Source of the DNA: Clostridium sp. C2-6-12
Lineage (GTDB): Bacteria > Bacillota > Clostridia > Clostridiales > Clostridiaceae
Length of the DNA: 64,000 bases
Direction of reading: 5' to 3'
Assembly (NCBI RefSeq): GCF_009928485.1
Contig: NZ_JAABNP010000004.1
Location: 62,001 to 126,000, forward strand
Shown here: positions 38,674-48,487 of the stretch, one piece after another
Layout: each line of letters begins with the position of its first letter
How positions within the stretch are numbered: the first letter of the stretch is position 1
Program-made: the position numbers and the translations under genes
The notes under the pieces: generated by a model
Database searches by the model: none
Seen by the model: the letters and a program-made list of their open reading frames with translations, nothing else
Told to the model about the DNA's origin: nothing

Positions 38674-38702
38674 TTGACATCAAATGCAAAGTGTACTATA
38701 CT
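38674..38702 (+). promoter_or_regulatory. Sigma-A promoter with overlapping operator for the XRE gene
   Basis: TTGACA (38674-38679) and TATACT (38697-38702) are 17 bases apart, a near-consensus promoter. AGTGTA-C-TATACT over the -10 is a near-perfect dyad, and GTGTACT/CTGTACT recurs at 38718-38724. Autorepression by the XRE protein is inferred. Confidence 0.8.
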
Positions 38703-38745
38703 AAAAATGTAAAGCAAACTGTACTTATTGAAAGGTCGTGAAAAT

Positions 38746-38955
38746 TTGCAAAATAAAATTCAAGATTTGCGTAAGGCAAAAAAAATAACTCAAAGCGAAC
38801 TTGCAGATGCTGTTGATGTTACAAGGCAGACAATTATTTCTCTCGAAAACGGGAAATATAATGCATCTTTGATATTAGCACATAAAATTGCACAGTTCTT
38901 TAATACAACTATTGAAGAAGTATTTCTTTTTGATTTAGAGGAGGAAAATCTATGA
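38746..38955 (+). CDS. XRE-family HTH regulator (YozG-like)
   Basis: 69 residues, essentially one Cro/C1 helix-turn-helix ([27 protein letters not shown]). TTG at 38746 has AAAGG upstream and gives the normal [16 protein letters not shown] start. TTG at 38728 is in frame but poorly placed. The gene overlaps the following membrane protein by four bases. Confidence 0.82.
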   Translation: MQNKIQDLRKAKKITQSELADAVDVTRQTIISLENGKYNASLILAHKIAQFFNTTIEEVFLFDLEEENL

Positions 38956-39431
38956 AAAATATTTTTTGTACAACTACAGCAAAAACTAATGAAGAATATA
39001 AGAATATAATAAAAAATCGTATGAAAATTATGGTGATACTTATGGTTATTGGTATTATAACAGCTTTAGCTAGTATTTTAGGAGAATTTTATTTAAAGAC
39101 ACCTGTTAGTGATAAAGTATTAGGAATATATACCGGTCTTGGTTCAAGCCTCTTTGCAGCTGGTTTAGTTTTATGGATAAAAAATAAATCTCTTCTTAAG
39201 AATGAAAAAAAGCTTAAAGAAAGCCGCTTAAACAATACTGATGAAAGAATTGTAGAAATTTCTCGTAAATCACTCAATCTAGCTGCTTATGTAATGCTTG
39301 CTTCACTATATATTATCGGACTAATTGGAGGAATATTCTACCCAATATTATTCAATGTTCTTTCTTTGATAGTTTGTATATTCTTATTAACTTATGTAAT
39401 AGCATACAAATACTATAATAAAAAAATGTAA
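38952..39431 (+). CDS. Four-helix membrane protein paired with an XRE regulator
   Basis: 159 residues with four hydrophobic segments (about 25-48, 58-77, 107-127, 130-152) and a short basic loop in the middle. It starts inside the XRE stop (ATGA overlap). Small XRE regulators coupled to membrane proteins of this size are common in Firmicutes. Function unknown. Confidence 0.75.
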   Translation: MKNIFCTTTAKTNEEYKNIIKNRMKIMVILMVIGIITALASILGEFYLKTPVSDKVLGIYTGLGSSLFAAGLVLWIKNKSLLKNEKKLKESRLNNTDERIVEISRKSLNLAAYVMLASLYIIGLIGGIFYPILFNVLSLIVCIFLLTYVIAYKYYNKKM

Positions 39432-39451
39432 TAAATTTATCTATAAATAGC

Positions 39452-39499
39452 AAAACTCAAAATTATAAATGGAATTATCCAAATATAATTTTGAGTTTT
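39452..39499. terminator. Bidirectional terminator between convergent genes
   Basis: A perfect 16-bp stem AAAACTCAAAATTATA/TATAATTTTGAGTTTT (39452-39467 with 39484-39499) serves the XRE/membrane operon and rng. Confidence 0.8.
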
Positions 39500-39510
39500 A
39501 ATTTCTTCAG

Positions 39511-40959
39511 TTAAATTTTTTCTATGGCAGTAACCTTATAATCCTTTAAATTATCCTTTTGTCCTTGAAATATAAGTGGTTCTATTTTATATCCTTCAAT
39601 TCCATCAACATAATTTAAATAAATTTCTTTATCTAAACCATCTATTTCCTTTATAAAATTAAAAATATCTTCTTTGATTTTATCTTTATAGACACTATCA
39701 ATTTGTATATGGAAACATTTTATTGAATTTTCTTCGCCCATTCTTATTATTTCATTTTTAATAAGACCTTCAATATATGAAAGTTTTAAAATTATACCTC
39801 TGCCCTTACATAAATCACATTGTTCCTCCATGTACTCATATATGCTTTTTCCTTGTCTTTTTCTTGCAATTTGTACTAAATCCAGTTGAGTAAATGGAAA
39901 TATCTTTACATTTCCTTTATCTAGTCTTAAACTTTCTTTAAGTGCTTTCATAACTGTTTCTTTTTGACTCTTATCTCTCATGTCTATAAAGTCTATAACA
40001 ACAATTCCACTTAAATTTCTAAGTCTTATTTGCTTTCCGATTTCTTTGGCAGCTTCTAAGTTAGTTTCTAAAATAGTCTTATTAAAACTGTTTTCCTTTA
40101 TATTTTTTCCGCTGTTTACATCAATAACATACATTGCTTCTGTTTTATCAATTACTATGTAGCCTCCACATGGAAGCTTAACTTTATTATGTCTAAGTTT
40201 TAATAATTCTTTTTCTAAGCCATAAAAATCAAAAAGATTTCTATAACCTTCATATTTTTCTACTTTGAAACTTTTCTCATCTTTGATGTAATTTGATACT
40301 TTTTGAAAATCCGCTTCATTATCTACATAAATTTTTGTTACTTCATCACTACTTGAATTAATTAACAGCTTAGTTAAACTTAAGTCTTCTCCATAAAGCT
40401 TTTTAGACCCTAAGGAATGTTTCATTTTTTTATCAATATTTTTAAATTCTTCGTAAAGCTTATCTATTTCTTTCTTAAGTACTTCTAAAGTGACTTCTGC
40501 ACCTTCTGTTCTAACAGTTATAGATGCATCTTCTAAAAGGGTGATATTTTCTAAAATATCCTTCTTCTTTGTTTCATCCTCTATTCTCTTAGAAAACTCT
40601 ATGCCTTTGCCATAACAATTTAAAACTACATATCTTCCAGGAATTGAAACTTTAGTTGATAATTTAGCTCCCTTATCATTGATAGGTTCTTTTATGACTT
40701 CAACTAATATTTCGTCTCCTTTTTTTATTCCTTTTTCTTTTAACTCATCACTGTAATACACATAGCCTTCTTTATCTAAACCTAAATCAACAAATATAGA
40801 ATTAATTCCAGGAATGATATTTTTAACTTTTCCCTTATAAATTTCTCCTATTATAGGTTCATTTTTTTGTTCTTCAACAATACTTTCTACTAATTCATTA
40901 TTATGCTTTACAGCAATTCTTAGAAGTTTCTCTCTTCTTTCTATAAAAATCTCTTTCAT
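39511..40959 (-). CDS. rng: Ribonuclease G/E family endoribonuclease
   Basis: 482 residues: S1 domain (about 38-120), RNase H-like and catalytic region with VIDVNSGK and VVIDFIDM (metal-binding Asp residues), and the zinc-link motif CDLCKGRG. It processes rRNA and degrades mRNA. It lies in the conserved order TIGR03960-TIGR03936-rng-rplU, here interrupted by the XRE pair. Confidence 0.93.
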   Translation of the reverse strand: MKEIFIERREKLLRIAVKHNNELVESIVEEQKNEPIIGEIYKGKVKNIIPGINSIFVDLGLDKEGYVYYSDELKEKGIKKGDEILVEVIKEPINDKGAKLSTKVSIPGRYVVLNCYGKGIEFSKRIEDETKKKDILENITLLEDASITVRTEGAEVTLEVLKKEIDKLYEEFKNIDKKMKHSLGSKKLYGEDLSLTKLLINSSSDEVTKIYVDNEADFQKVSNYIKDEKSFKVEKYEGYRNLFDFYGLEKELLKLRHNKVKLPCGGYIVIDKTEAMYVIDVNSGKNIKENSFNKTILETNLEAAKEIGKQIRLRNLSGIVVIDFIDMRDKSQKETVMKALKESLRLDKGNVKIFPFTQLDLVQIARKRQGKSIYEYMEEQCDLCKGRGIILKLSYIEGLIKNEIIRMGEENSIKCFHIQIDSVYKDKIKEDIFNFIKEIDGLDKEIYLNYVDGIEGYKIEPLIFQGQKDNLKDYKVTAIEKI

Positions 40960-40975
40960 ATCACACCGCCCTTTC

Positions 40976-41163
40976 CAGTTAGGAGTTTAGAGTTCAAAGT
41001 TAAGAGTTGTAGATGATAGCTCAAAGGAGAAATTCGAGGAACCAAATATAAAAGCTCTAAAGAGAAAGTTCATGTTTCCAAATATAAAATTTGAACATTC
41101 ACTTTTTATACCCTCACTTTTCCTTTGGAGTATCTTTAATTTTCTTCTTTAACTCTTAACTGA
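40976..41163. repeat. MITE-like element between rng and the TIGR03936 gene
   Basis: The left end CAGTTAGGAGTTTAGAGTTC and right end CTTTAACTCTTAACTGA are imperfect inverted copies. Inside are two direct copies of CCAAATATAAAA (41042-41053 and 41073-41084). The right end encodes the final codons and stop of the TIGR03936 protein. No frame is inside. Confidence 0.65.
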
Positions 41164-41871
41164 GTATAGTGGTACAAGTTTATCGCCCTTATAGAAATAC
41201 ATTTCTTCTCTTTTAATATTAACAAAAGCATCTAAAACTGAATTTGAAGTCTTTTCTTGAATGTAGTTTACTAATAAATCTGCACTTAAATGTTCCCTGC
41301 TTCCTGTGCTTATTAATACGTTAAGTACTAAATATTCATCCTTAATCCAAAAACTAAAATCTTTTATAAAAGTTCTTAAATTAACTTCTTTTTCACCTTT
41401 TTTACTTTTCTTTATAGTTATCCATTCCTTTGTCTCTAAAAGTTTGTTCATTTCATCTTCTAAAGCCGATAAATCTGAATATTTAACCTTTATAGTGTAT
41501 CTTGCTGCATCAATTAACGCCATAGCCTGAGGAACTTTTTTCTCTCCTTCAGTATAAGGAATTGCTGTTGCACTTATATATTTTATTCCACTTGGAGCAG
41601 TTGCATTTAATTTATCCACAATTTCTTTTTCATCCATCTCAGTTACTAATACCATATCCATATATTCTCCACTTGAATATACTCCTACTGATAACGGCTG
41701 GGCTATTGAAGTGTTCATATGAGGATTAAAGCCTTGTGAAAACTCTACTGGAAGCCCTGCTCTTCTAATATTTTTTTGAATTGTTTTAAGTACATCTAAA
41801 TGAGATATGAACTTAATATTTTCTTCTTTAGTAAATTTAGTTAAGTATCGCACCTTCAAAACACTTCCCAT
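41149..41871 (-). CDS. TIGR03936 family radical-SAM-associated protein
   Basis: 240-residue DUF2344 protein with the family start VRYLTKFTKEENIKFISHLD and QGFNPHMNTSIAQPLSVGVYS. It overlaps the TIGR03960 gene by 35 bases and is fused to that type of protein in some bacteria. Function unproven. The real start may be a few codons downstream because the ATG at 41871 lacks a ribosome site. The last codons (SVKS) come from an intergenic repeat. Confidence 0.88.
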   Translation of the reverse strand: MGSVLKVRYLTKFTKEENIKFISHLDVLKTIQKNIRRAGLPVEFSQGFNPHMNTSIAQPLSVGVYSSGEYMDMVLVTEMDEKEIVDKLNATAPSGIKYISATAIPYTEGEKKVPQAMALIDAARYTIKVKYSDLSALEDEMNKLLETKEWITIKKSKKGEKEVNLRTFIKDFSFWIKDEYLVLNVLISTGSREHLSADLLVNYIQEKTSNSVLDAFVNIKREEMYFYKGDKLVPLYSVKS

Positions 41872-43693
41872 CTTTAAAGTTTATATCGAATCCACATCCT
41901 GTACAACCTTCTCTACAGTTTTGTGTTAATTCTGCTTTTTTAGCTTTTTCATTTTCTATTTCCAAATATTTTCTATTAACTCCGATATCTATGAAATCCC
42001 AAGGTAATATTTCATCATAGCTTCTTTCTCTATATGCATAGAAATCTACAGGTAAATTACACTCTTCCATAGCTTCCATCCATACATCGAATTTAAAATG
42101 CTGATCCCATCCATCAAATCTTGCACCTTTTTCAAAGGCTTTTATTAATACATCACATAATCTTCTGTCTCCTCTTGCAAAAACAGATTCCATTACAGAA
42201 GTTTTTTGTTCATGATAATTGTAAACTATACATTTAGATTTAATTGATGATTTAACCGCTTTTATTTTTTCAGTAACATCGTCAAATTTTGCCATTGGTG
42301 ACCATTGGAATGGTGTAAATGGCTTAGGTACAAGTATTGAAGTACTTACTGTAAGTCTTAATCCCTTATTATTGTTAACCTTGTTAGGTACTTGCTTATA
42401 TCTATATACTATTTTTTCTGCTAATTGACCAATACCTTGACAGTCCTCTAATTCTTCATAAGGAAGCCCTACCATAAAGTAAAGCTTTAAAGTCTTCCAA
42501 CCTGCTTCAAAAGCACTTGTAGCTGCATCTAGAATTTTTTCTTCTGTAAGACCTTTATTAATTATATCTCTCATTCTTTGAGAACCAGCTTCTGGTGCAA
42601 AAGTTAATCCAGTTTTTCTAACCTTTTGAATATCCTTAAGTAAATCTACCGAAAAAGCATCTACTCTGATTGATGGAAGTGCTATTCCAACTCTTTCCTC
42701 TTCGTGTTCTGTAATTAAATCATTAATTAGCCCTTTAATGTCAGAATAATCACAAGTACTTAATGATGAAAGAGAAATTTCTTCATACCCAGTGCTCTTA
42801 ATTAATTTTCTAGCTAAATCTTTTAAATCTTCCTTTGTCTTTTCTCTAACAGGTCTGTAGATCATACCTGCTTGACAGAATCTACAACCATTTGTACATC
42901 CTCTAAATAACTCTAAAACAATTCTATCATGAACTATTTCTGAATAAGGAACTATTATTTCTGTTGGAAAATCTACCTTAGTATAATTATTTATTATTCT
43001 CTTTCTTACAGTCTTAGGTACGTCTTCATACTTAGGTTTAAACTCTTTTATTGTGTTGTCTTCATTATAAACAACATCATATAATGAAGGCACATAAATA
43101 CCTTGAATTTTAGATATTTCTCTTAAAAATTCATTCTTTTTTCCCTTACCTTTATATTTTTTATATACATCTAAAACATCATTCATCATTTCTTCGCCTT
43201 CACCAATTTCAAAGAAATCAACAATGTCGTATAAAGGTTCTGGATTATATGCACAAGGTCCTCCAGCCATTACTATCGGTTCATCATCTCCTCTTTCTGA
43301 GGCTCTTATAGTAATCCCAGCCATATCAAGCATATTTAAAATATTTGTATAACTCATTTCATATTGAAGTGTAAAACCTAAAATATCAAAATCCTTTAAA
43401 GAATCTTTAGTTTCTAATGTAAATAATGGAATATTATTCTTTCTAAGCTGTTCTTCCATGTCTGGCCATGGAGCAAAGGATCTTTCACAATATGTATCTG
43501 TTCTTTGATTTATAGTATGGTAAAGTATTCTGCTTCCTAGATGAGACATTCCAACTTCATAAACATCTGGAAAACAAAATGCAAATCTTATGTCAACTTC
43601 ACTTGGGTTCTTAACTATTTCATTTAATTCCCCACCAGTATATCTACTTGGTTTCTCAACCTTAAATAAGATATCATCTGAAATTTTCTTCAT
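41837..43693 (-). CDS. TIGR03960 family B12-binding-domain radical SAM protein
   Basis: 618 residues: an N-terminal cobalamin-binding-like domain (about 25-200) and a radical SAM core whose cluster ligands are CTNGCRFC (about residue 270). A C-terminal segment carries CREGCTGCGFD. Such proteins accompany rng, rplU and obg throughout clostridia and may act on ribosomes or RNA, but the reaction is unknown. Confidence 0.92.
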   Translation of the reverse strand: MKKISDDILFKVEKPSRYTGGELNEIVKNPSEVDIRFAFCFPDVYEVGMSHLGSRILYHTINQRTDTYCERSFAPWPDMEEQLRKNNIPLFTLETKDSLKDFDILGFTLQYEMSYTNILNMLDMAGITIRASERGDDEPIVMAGGPCAYNPEPLYDIVDFFEIGEGEEMMNDVLDVYKKYKGKGKKNEFLREISKIQGIYVPSLYDVVYNEDNTIKEFKPKYEDVPKTVRKRIINNYTKVDFPTEIIVPYSEIVHDRIVLELFRGCTNGCRFCQAGMIYRPVREKTKEDLKDLARKLIKSTGYEEISLSSLSTCDYSDIKGLINDLITEHEEERVGIALPSIRVDAFSVDLLKDIQKVRKTGLTFAPEAGSQRMRDIINKGLTEEKILDAATSAFEAGWKTLKLYFMVGLPYEELEDCQGIGQLAEKIVYRYKQVPNKVNNNKGLRLTVSTSILVPKPFTPFQWSPMAKFDDVTEKIKAVKSSIKSKCIVYNYHEQKTSVMESVFARGDRRLCDVLIKAFEKGARFDGWDQHFKFDVWMEAMEECNLPVDFYAYRERSYDEILPWDFIDIGVNRKYLEIENEKAKKAELTQNCREGCTGCGFDINFKDGKCFEGAILN

Positions 43694-43761
43694 TTATATA
43701 TTTCCTCCTTAAACACTCTTTTGTGTTAATTTTTTTATCTGATACGATTTTTTGAAACATG

Positions 43762-43798
43762 CCAAAATAAAAGAAGTATAAACATTTTGCTATACTTC
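43762..43798 (-). terminator. Terminator between the DUF445 gene and TIGR03960
   Basis: GAAGTATA pairs with TATACTTC (43773-43780 with 43791-43798). The minus strand continues TTTTATTTTGG. Confidence 0.65.
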
Positions 43799-43871
43799 CT
43801 GTTTGCTATCCCTATTCTAACATAATTAATCTTCAATGGGAATATTCTTATTACTGCCAATTAGCTATGGT

Positions 43872-43907
43872 AATTAGAATGTGAATTTAAAAATTCACAT
43901 TCTAATT
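43872..43907. repeat. Perfect 17-bp palindrome
   Basis: AATTAGAATGTGAATTT is followed after two bases by its exact reverse complement. It lies 34 bases downstream of the DUF445 stop and has no U tract, so it could be a protein-binding site or an mRNA 3'-end stabiliser. Confidence 0.8.
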
Positions 43908-43940
43908 CAATAACCTTCACAATTGATTTTAATTATTATT

Positions 43941-46900
43941 TTATACTTCTTCTGATGCCCTTAACTCTTTCTTCGCTGAAATCTTTCCATACCTATAATC
44001 AAGAGCCCATAAAACAAGTGATAATCCTGCATTAATTCCAAACACAAATCCCCACACTCCATAAATCTCAAGCTTTTTGAAGAAATCTCCTGCAAAAGAT
44101 TTAAATAATATATCAATTTCCTTTGGATTAAGCAATTCAATTTGTTTATTAGTAATGTTCTTTAAGTTGACTTCTTGCAATATAGGGATAATATAATCAC
44201 TAATTGAATATAATCCTGCTTGTATAGTTTTATCTGTTAAATAGTCTTTTGTATCTTGTTCCAAGAAATCAAAATTTCTATCAACAGAATTTTGTATTAT
44301 ACCTTCAATTAATATTATATTTTTCTCATTAATTGACTCATTTTCAAATAATACTTTAATTATTTTTTCAAAATCATTAATTAGGATATTTTCATCAAGA
44401 ATTTCTTTAAATTCCATATTTGAAAGTTTATTATCATATACTTTTTCCAAAAACATGCTTATATAATTTTCAACAACTTGACTTGAACTAATTATATTAG
44501 AAATATTATTTAAAGAATACTCTACATCTGCTGATGTAATTCCTTCAAATATTTTTGAATTATATGATTCAAATAATGCTTTTGTTATTTTTTCATTTAC
44601 AAACCCACTTAGAGTTTCACTTAAATTGTCTTTATTTGCTTTAATATTACTGTAAATATCTTCTTTTATAATATTGATTTCATTATAGAATTTTTTATAC
44701 ACCAATTCTAAATTGTTTAAATTACACAATTCAAGATATTCAACAATTGGAACTGCAAATAAAGAAGTTAAAATAAAATCTCCTGCCTTGCTAATATGTT
44801 CTCTTATTAAAGAATTGCCACTAAATTTATCAAATGCATTATCAAATAACATAGCTGTATTAATTTCATCTGCTTTAATTTTTAAAGTGCTAGTTTTCAT
44901 TTCATAAATGCTGTTATTTAATGTATTTTGCGCTACTTGAACAAGTTTATCAGATTCAGCTTTAATCATTACAGGCAATTTCTCCTTTAACATGATTGAT
45001 ACTGCTCTGCTTGCAATTTCATCTCCTCCAAATGCGCCATATGCTATTTTCTCAAAGAAATTAAGTTCATTTTGAATTGCTTCCTGAACGCTTAAGGCTA
45101 TTTCATATTCATTTTGTTGAACATAAATAATCAGTTTATTTGCAATCTTGGTAGTTAACAAATATAAATTTTCATCTATGATTCTTTTTATTTTTCCATC
45201 AAACATGGAGCCTATAGTATTATTTTCATCTAATCCGCTTTCTAAAAATCGTTTTACAAATGTACTTATATCTGTTTTTAAGTTATTTGAAAAGTATGCT
45301 TCAATCTTAATTTCAATGTTATTTTTAGTATCAGTTAATGTTTCTTCACTAAAGATTTCTTTTGCTGATTTATTAATTATCAAATCATATTCTCCATAAT
45401 ACTCTTTAACAATTTTACTTATAAAATCTATATTTTTTATTTTTTCATATTTTTCATCTAATAATGTACTAGTTTGAATATCAATATATTTTTCAATTCC
45501 ATCATATACCCCTACTGGTAAAATATCATGAACCTTATTAGTATCTGAAAGCTTCTTATTTATATACTCAACCAAATTATTTTTAATGCTATTCACTTTT
45601 CCTATTAAGTTTTGCACTACCTTTAAAAAGTTATCTTTTTTAATAAATTGATCAAACTTGTTATTTAAAATTGAATTTGAAATTCTTTTAGATAAATAAG
45701 AATCCTTATTACAATATTTTAAAATTCTTTCATAGACATACTTTGCTGCTGTTTGTTTTTTATCTCTTAAAAGATCAACTAATATCTGATAGTCATTATT
45801 TGTAACTAACATCATCAAAACTGATTTCATATTGTTATTTCTTACTTTAAATACTCTGTTAATTTCTTCTTTATTTAATAACTCATCATCAATTAACTTA
45901 GCCATACCACTTGCAAATTGATTTTTATGAGCTGGAATATATCCTAATGCAAATTTCTTAAAAAATGGTATTTTAGCTACAACCTTATTTTCCTTATATG
46001 GATGAAAAATCATCCATAAGGCTACTACATTTGTTATATAACCAATAAAAGCCATAACTCCACAAGACATTATTGTATCTAACAAACCACCTGGAAATCC
46101 ATAAGCACCAACAGAATTTGGATATATAAGTTGATATCCTACACCAACCACTACTCCAAGAATAGCCCCAAAAACAGAAAGAGGTTTTAGTTGATCTCCC
46201 ATAAAGTCTTGAACTATGTCACAAATTTCATCTTCATTATATTTTCTTAAATTATTTCTAGCAAATTTTTTAATATTTCCATCAAGAATACTAGGAAGTT
46301 TTTCTACTAATTTAGGATATCCTTTATCTATAAGAAGTTTTGCTAAAGTGTCCTTGGTAATATGCGTGCTAGCTACTTCCTTTACCTCATATTCTTTATA
46401 TTTATCCACAGTATCTTTAAAAACAATCACAGAATTATTAACAATATACTCTGAAATATTCACTTTATATTTTTCTAAAGTATTTGATAAATTTATACTT
46501 TTAATTTGCTTAGATAAAAGCTCCTTTATTGCAGGTTTATATAAAGATGAATTTGAAGCTAAAAATTTATTAGCAAATTTTGCGAACATATTAGAAAAGC
46601 TATGAACTTGTTCTTTTACAAATAACTCAGATAATTTATTATTGAAAACTTCCTTACCTTTTAAACTAATAAAATCTTTAATAAGATAGTTCATTCTTTC
46701 TTCCATTTTATCTTTATTATCAAAAATTTTATTATATAATATTGGCTTAAGTTTATTATTAAATAACTTAACTAAATCAAAATCAAACACTTTATGTATT
46801 TTTTTAGAAAATTGAATTTTTAAAATGGTTGCTAAAAGTTCTTTTCCATGCGCTCTAAATTCTTTAATAATTAATTCTGCTAACTTATTTGAATTAAATA

Positions 46901-48185
46901 AATTCTTATTTTCAAGTAATTCAATTATATCCTTTATTTTTTTACTCTTTAAATATTCTATAATTGAATCAGCTAACTTAGCATATGAATCTTCATCAAA
47001 ACTATCATTCATATATGTAATAATCTTATTAACAACATTATTCTTGGAAGAAATATCCCCCATAAGTGCACTTCTAACTTTAGAAATTACAAGCTTTTTA
47101 ATATTATCATCCATATCTGAAATAGCCTCATCAATAGAAGCTTCGATCATTTCATCAAAATTATCTTTATTTCCAGAAATCCATTCTGATACATATGGCA
47201 TAACCTTAGGAATTACTGTTTCTATAAAATTAGTAAGTGACTTTTCCATTTCTGGTGGAAGAATTTCATAAATTGTAAAATCAATATCCTTTCCAATCAA
47301 TAAAATCTCTTCAGAAAGCTTTATTACTAGTTCTTTTCCTCTTTCAGAATTAATAAACTCATTAACTTTATCAAATAACTTTAAAGTAAATTCTTCCTTC
47401 TCTGAACTTGTAATGAATTGATTAATTTCATAATCTCCAATTAATCCTTGTAATTTAACAAGAGTTACATCTACATTTATTACTGAAAGTATTTTATCTA
47501 AAAATATCCTTAAACCTTCTTGATCTGCTAAAATTTCTTCTCTAACTATTTCACTTATACGTTCAGTAATATTATTTATAAACTTTTCTCTAACTTCCTC
47601 TGACAAAATTTCTGCAAGAGTTATATTAGAATTTTCTTCATAAAAATTAAAAAGAAGCATATCTAATGATTTATCATTTTCAAGTTCTTCAACTAATAAA
47701 TCATAGCCTGAATTTACAATTTTAGAAATTTGATTTTCAGTTAATATATCTTCTAATTTAACATTTATAAAGATACTTTCTAATAATTCTGGAACAACTG
47801 TATTTAAATTTTCTTTTACAAAACTTTCACTTTTTTCAGCACTAATAGAAAAATCGGCTATTTCTTTTAATTTAGTTTTTCCCAAGCTTTCTGCTAAACC
47901 TTTTTCAAAAAAGTTTTCAGCAATTTGTTCAATATAATTATCAAAATTCTTATTAACAATTTCAGCTTTTAAAGTTTCTGAATTAATTATGTCGCGTTCA
48001 ACTAAATCACTTATTTCATCTATAAATTTTTCCTTTTTCTTTTTAATTACACCACCTAATTTTAAAGGAGTATATTCTTTAAAAAGCATATTTACAGCAT
48101 ATTTATTTGTAATATATCCAGCGACACCACCTGAAATACCTTGAAATATCAATAAAAGAAATGATTTCCACATAATTCTTTTCAT
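43941..48185 (-). CDS. Giant DUF445-family membrane protein with internal duplication
   Basis: 1414 residues, whereas DUF445 proteins are usually 200-450. The N-terminal half opens with a membrane helix and GYITNKYAVNMLFKEY-type motif (about 24-45). A second module near residues 680-790 repeats it as two membrane helices and FIGYITNVVALWMIFHPY. The rest is long helical, Asn/Glu/Lys-rich coiled-like sequence, and a last helix (about 1378-1400) anchors the C-terminus. AGGAGG touches the ATG at 48185, so ATG 48176 is also possible. Function unknown. A bridging or envelope-associated scaffold is speculation. Confidence 0.85.
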   Translation of the reverse strand: MKRIMWKSFLLLIFQGISGGVAGYITNKYAVNMLFKEYTPLKLGGVIKKKKEKFIDEISDLVERDIINSETLKAEIVNKNFDNYIEQIAENFFEKGLAESLGKTKLKEIADFSISAEKSESFVKENLNTVVPELLESIFINVKLEDILTENQISKIVNSGYDLLVEELENDKSLDMLLFNFYEENSNITLAEILSEEVREKFINNITERISEIVREEILADQEGLRIFLDKILSVINVDVTLVKLQGLIGDYEINQFITSSEKEEFTLKLFDKVNEFINSERGKELVIKLSEEILLIGKDIDFTIYEILPPEMEKSLTNFIETVIPKVMPYVSEWISGNKDNFDEMIEASIDEAISDMDDNIKKLVISKVRSALMGDISSKNNVVNKIITYMNDSFDEDSYAKLADSIIEYLKSKKIKDIIELLENKNLFNSNKLAELIIKEFRAHGKELLATILKIQFSKKIHKVFDFDLVKLFNNKLKPILYNKIFDNKDKMEERMNYLIKDFISLKGKEVFNNKLSELFVKEQVHSFSNMFAKFANKFLASNSSLYKPAIKELLSKQIKSINLSNTLEKYKVNISEYIVNNSVIVFKDTVDKYKEYEVKEVASTHITKDTLAKLLIDKGYPKLVEKLPSILDGNIKKFARNNLRKYNEDEICDIVQDFMGDQLKPLSVFGAILGVVVGVGYQLIYPNSVGAYGFPGGLLDTIMSCGVMAFIGYITNVVALWMIFHPYKENKVVAKIPFFKKFALGYIPAHKNQFASGMAKLIDDELLNKEEINRVFKVRNNNMKSVLMMLVTNNDYQILVDLLRDKKQTAAKYVYERILKYCNKDSYLSKRISNSILNNKFDQFIKKDNFLKVVQNLIGKVNSIKNNLVEYINKKLSDTNKVHDILPVGVYDGIEKYIDIQTSTLLDEKYEKIKNIDFISKIVKEYYGEYDLIINKSAKEIFSEETLTDTKNNIEIKIEAYFSNNLKTDISTFVKRFLESGLDENNTIGSMFDGKIKRIIDENLYLLTTKIANKLIIYVQQNEYEIALSVQEAIQNELNFFEKIAYGAFGGDEIASRAVSIMLKEKLPVMIKAESDKLVQVAQNTLNNSIYEMKTSTLKIKADEINTAMLFDNAFDKFSGNSLIREHISKAGDFILTSLFAVPIVEYLELCNLNNLELVYKKFYNEINIIKEDIYSNIKANKDNLSETLSGFVNEKITKALFESYNSKIFEGITSADVEYSLNNISNIISSSQVVENYISMFLEKVYDNKLSNMEFKEILDENILINDFEKIIKVLFENESINEKNIILIEGIIQNSVDRNFDFLEQDTKDYLTDKTIQAGLYSISDYIIPILQEVNLKNITNKQIELLNPKEIDILFKSFAGDFFKKLEIYGVWGFVFGINAGLSLVLWALDYRYGKISAKKELRASEEV

Positions 48186-48227
48186 CCTCCTGTTTTACTT
48201 TACTTAATTTTTTATAAGCAATCAATT

Positions 48228-48279
48228 ATAAATAAAGCATAAAAAAGCTTCAATTTATATTCACTAAAGCTTTTTATGC
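48228..48279 (-). terminator. Hairpin upstream of the DUF445 gene
   Basis: GCATAAAAA-AGCTT pairs with AAGC-TTTTTATGC with one bulge (48237-48250 with 48267-48279), and the minus strand continues TTTATTTATAA. It may stop read-through into the DUF445 gene. Confidence 0.55.
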
Positions 48280-48420
48280 ATAATATTCTTCTAATTATAT
48301 TATACTCATTTATAAATTTTATCAATTATATTTACCTTATTTTAAGATTATTGACTTAATTATAATTATTATACAAACAAACATTCTTATACATTTATAT
48401 TAAATAACAAAATGAATATA

Positions 48421-48459
48421 AAGGACGCTAAGCATTTTCTCAAAATACTTGGCGTCCTT
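48421..48459. terminator. Hairpin after the cell-wall-binding remnant
   Basis: AAGGACGCTAAG pairs with CTTGGCGTCCTT (one wobble; 48421-48432 with 48448-48459). The plus side is followed by ATTTTAT and the minus side by TTATATTC. The rest of 48186-48487 is featureless AT-rich DNA. Confidence 0.6.
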
Positions 48460-48487
48460 ATTTTATATTCTTTATTACAGTCCTTTA

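Noticed and set aside
46216-47271. Two long plus-strand open frames (129 and 148 codons)
   Set aside because: Both are antisense shadows of the DUF445 gene, caused by its biased codon use.
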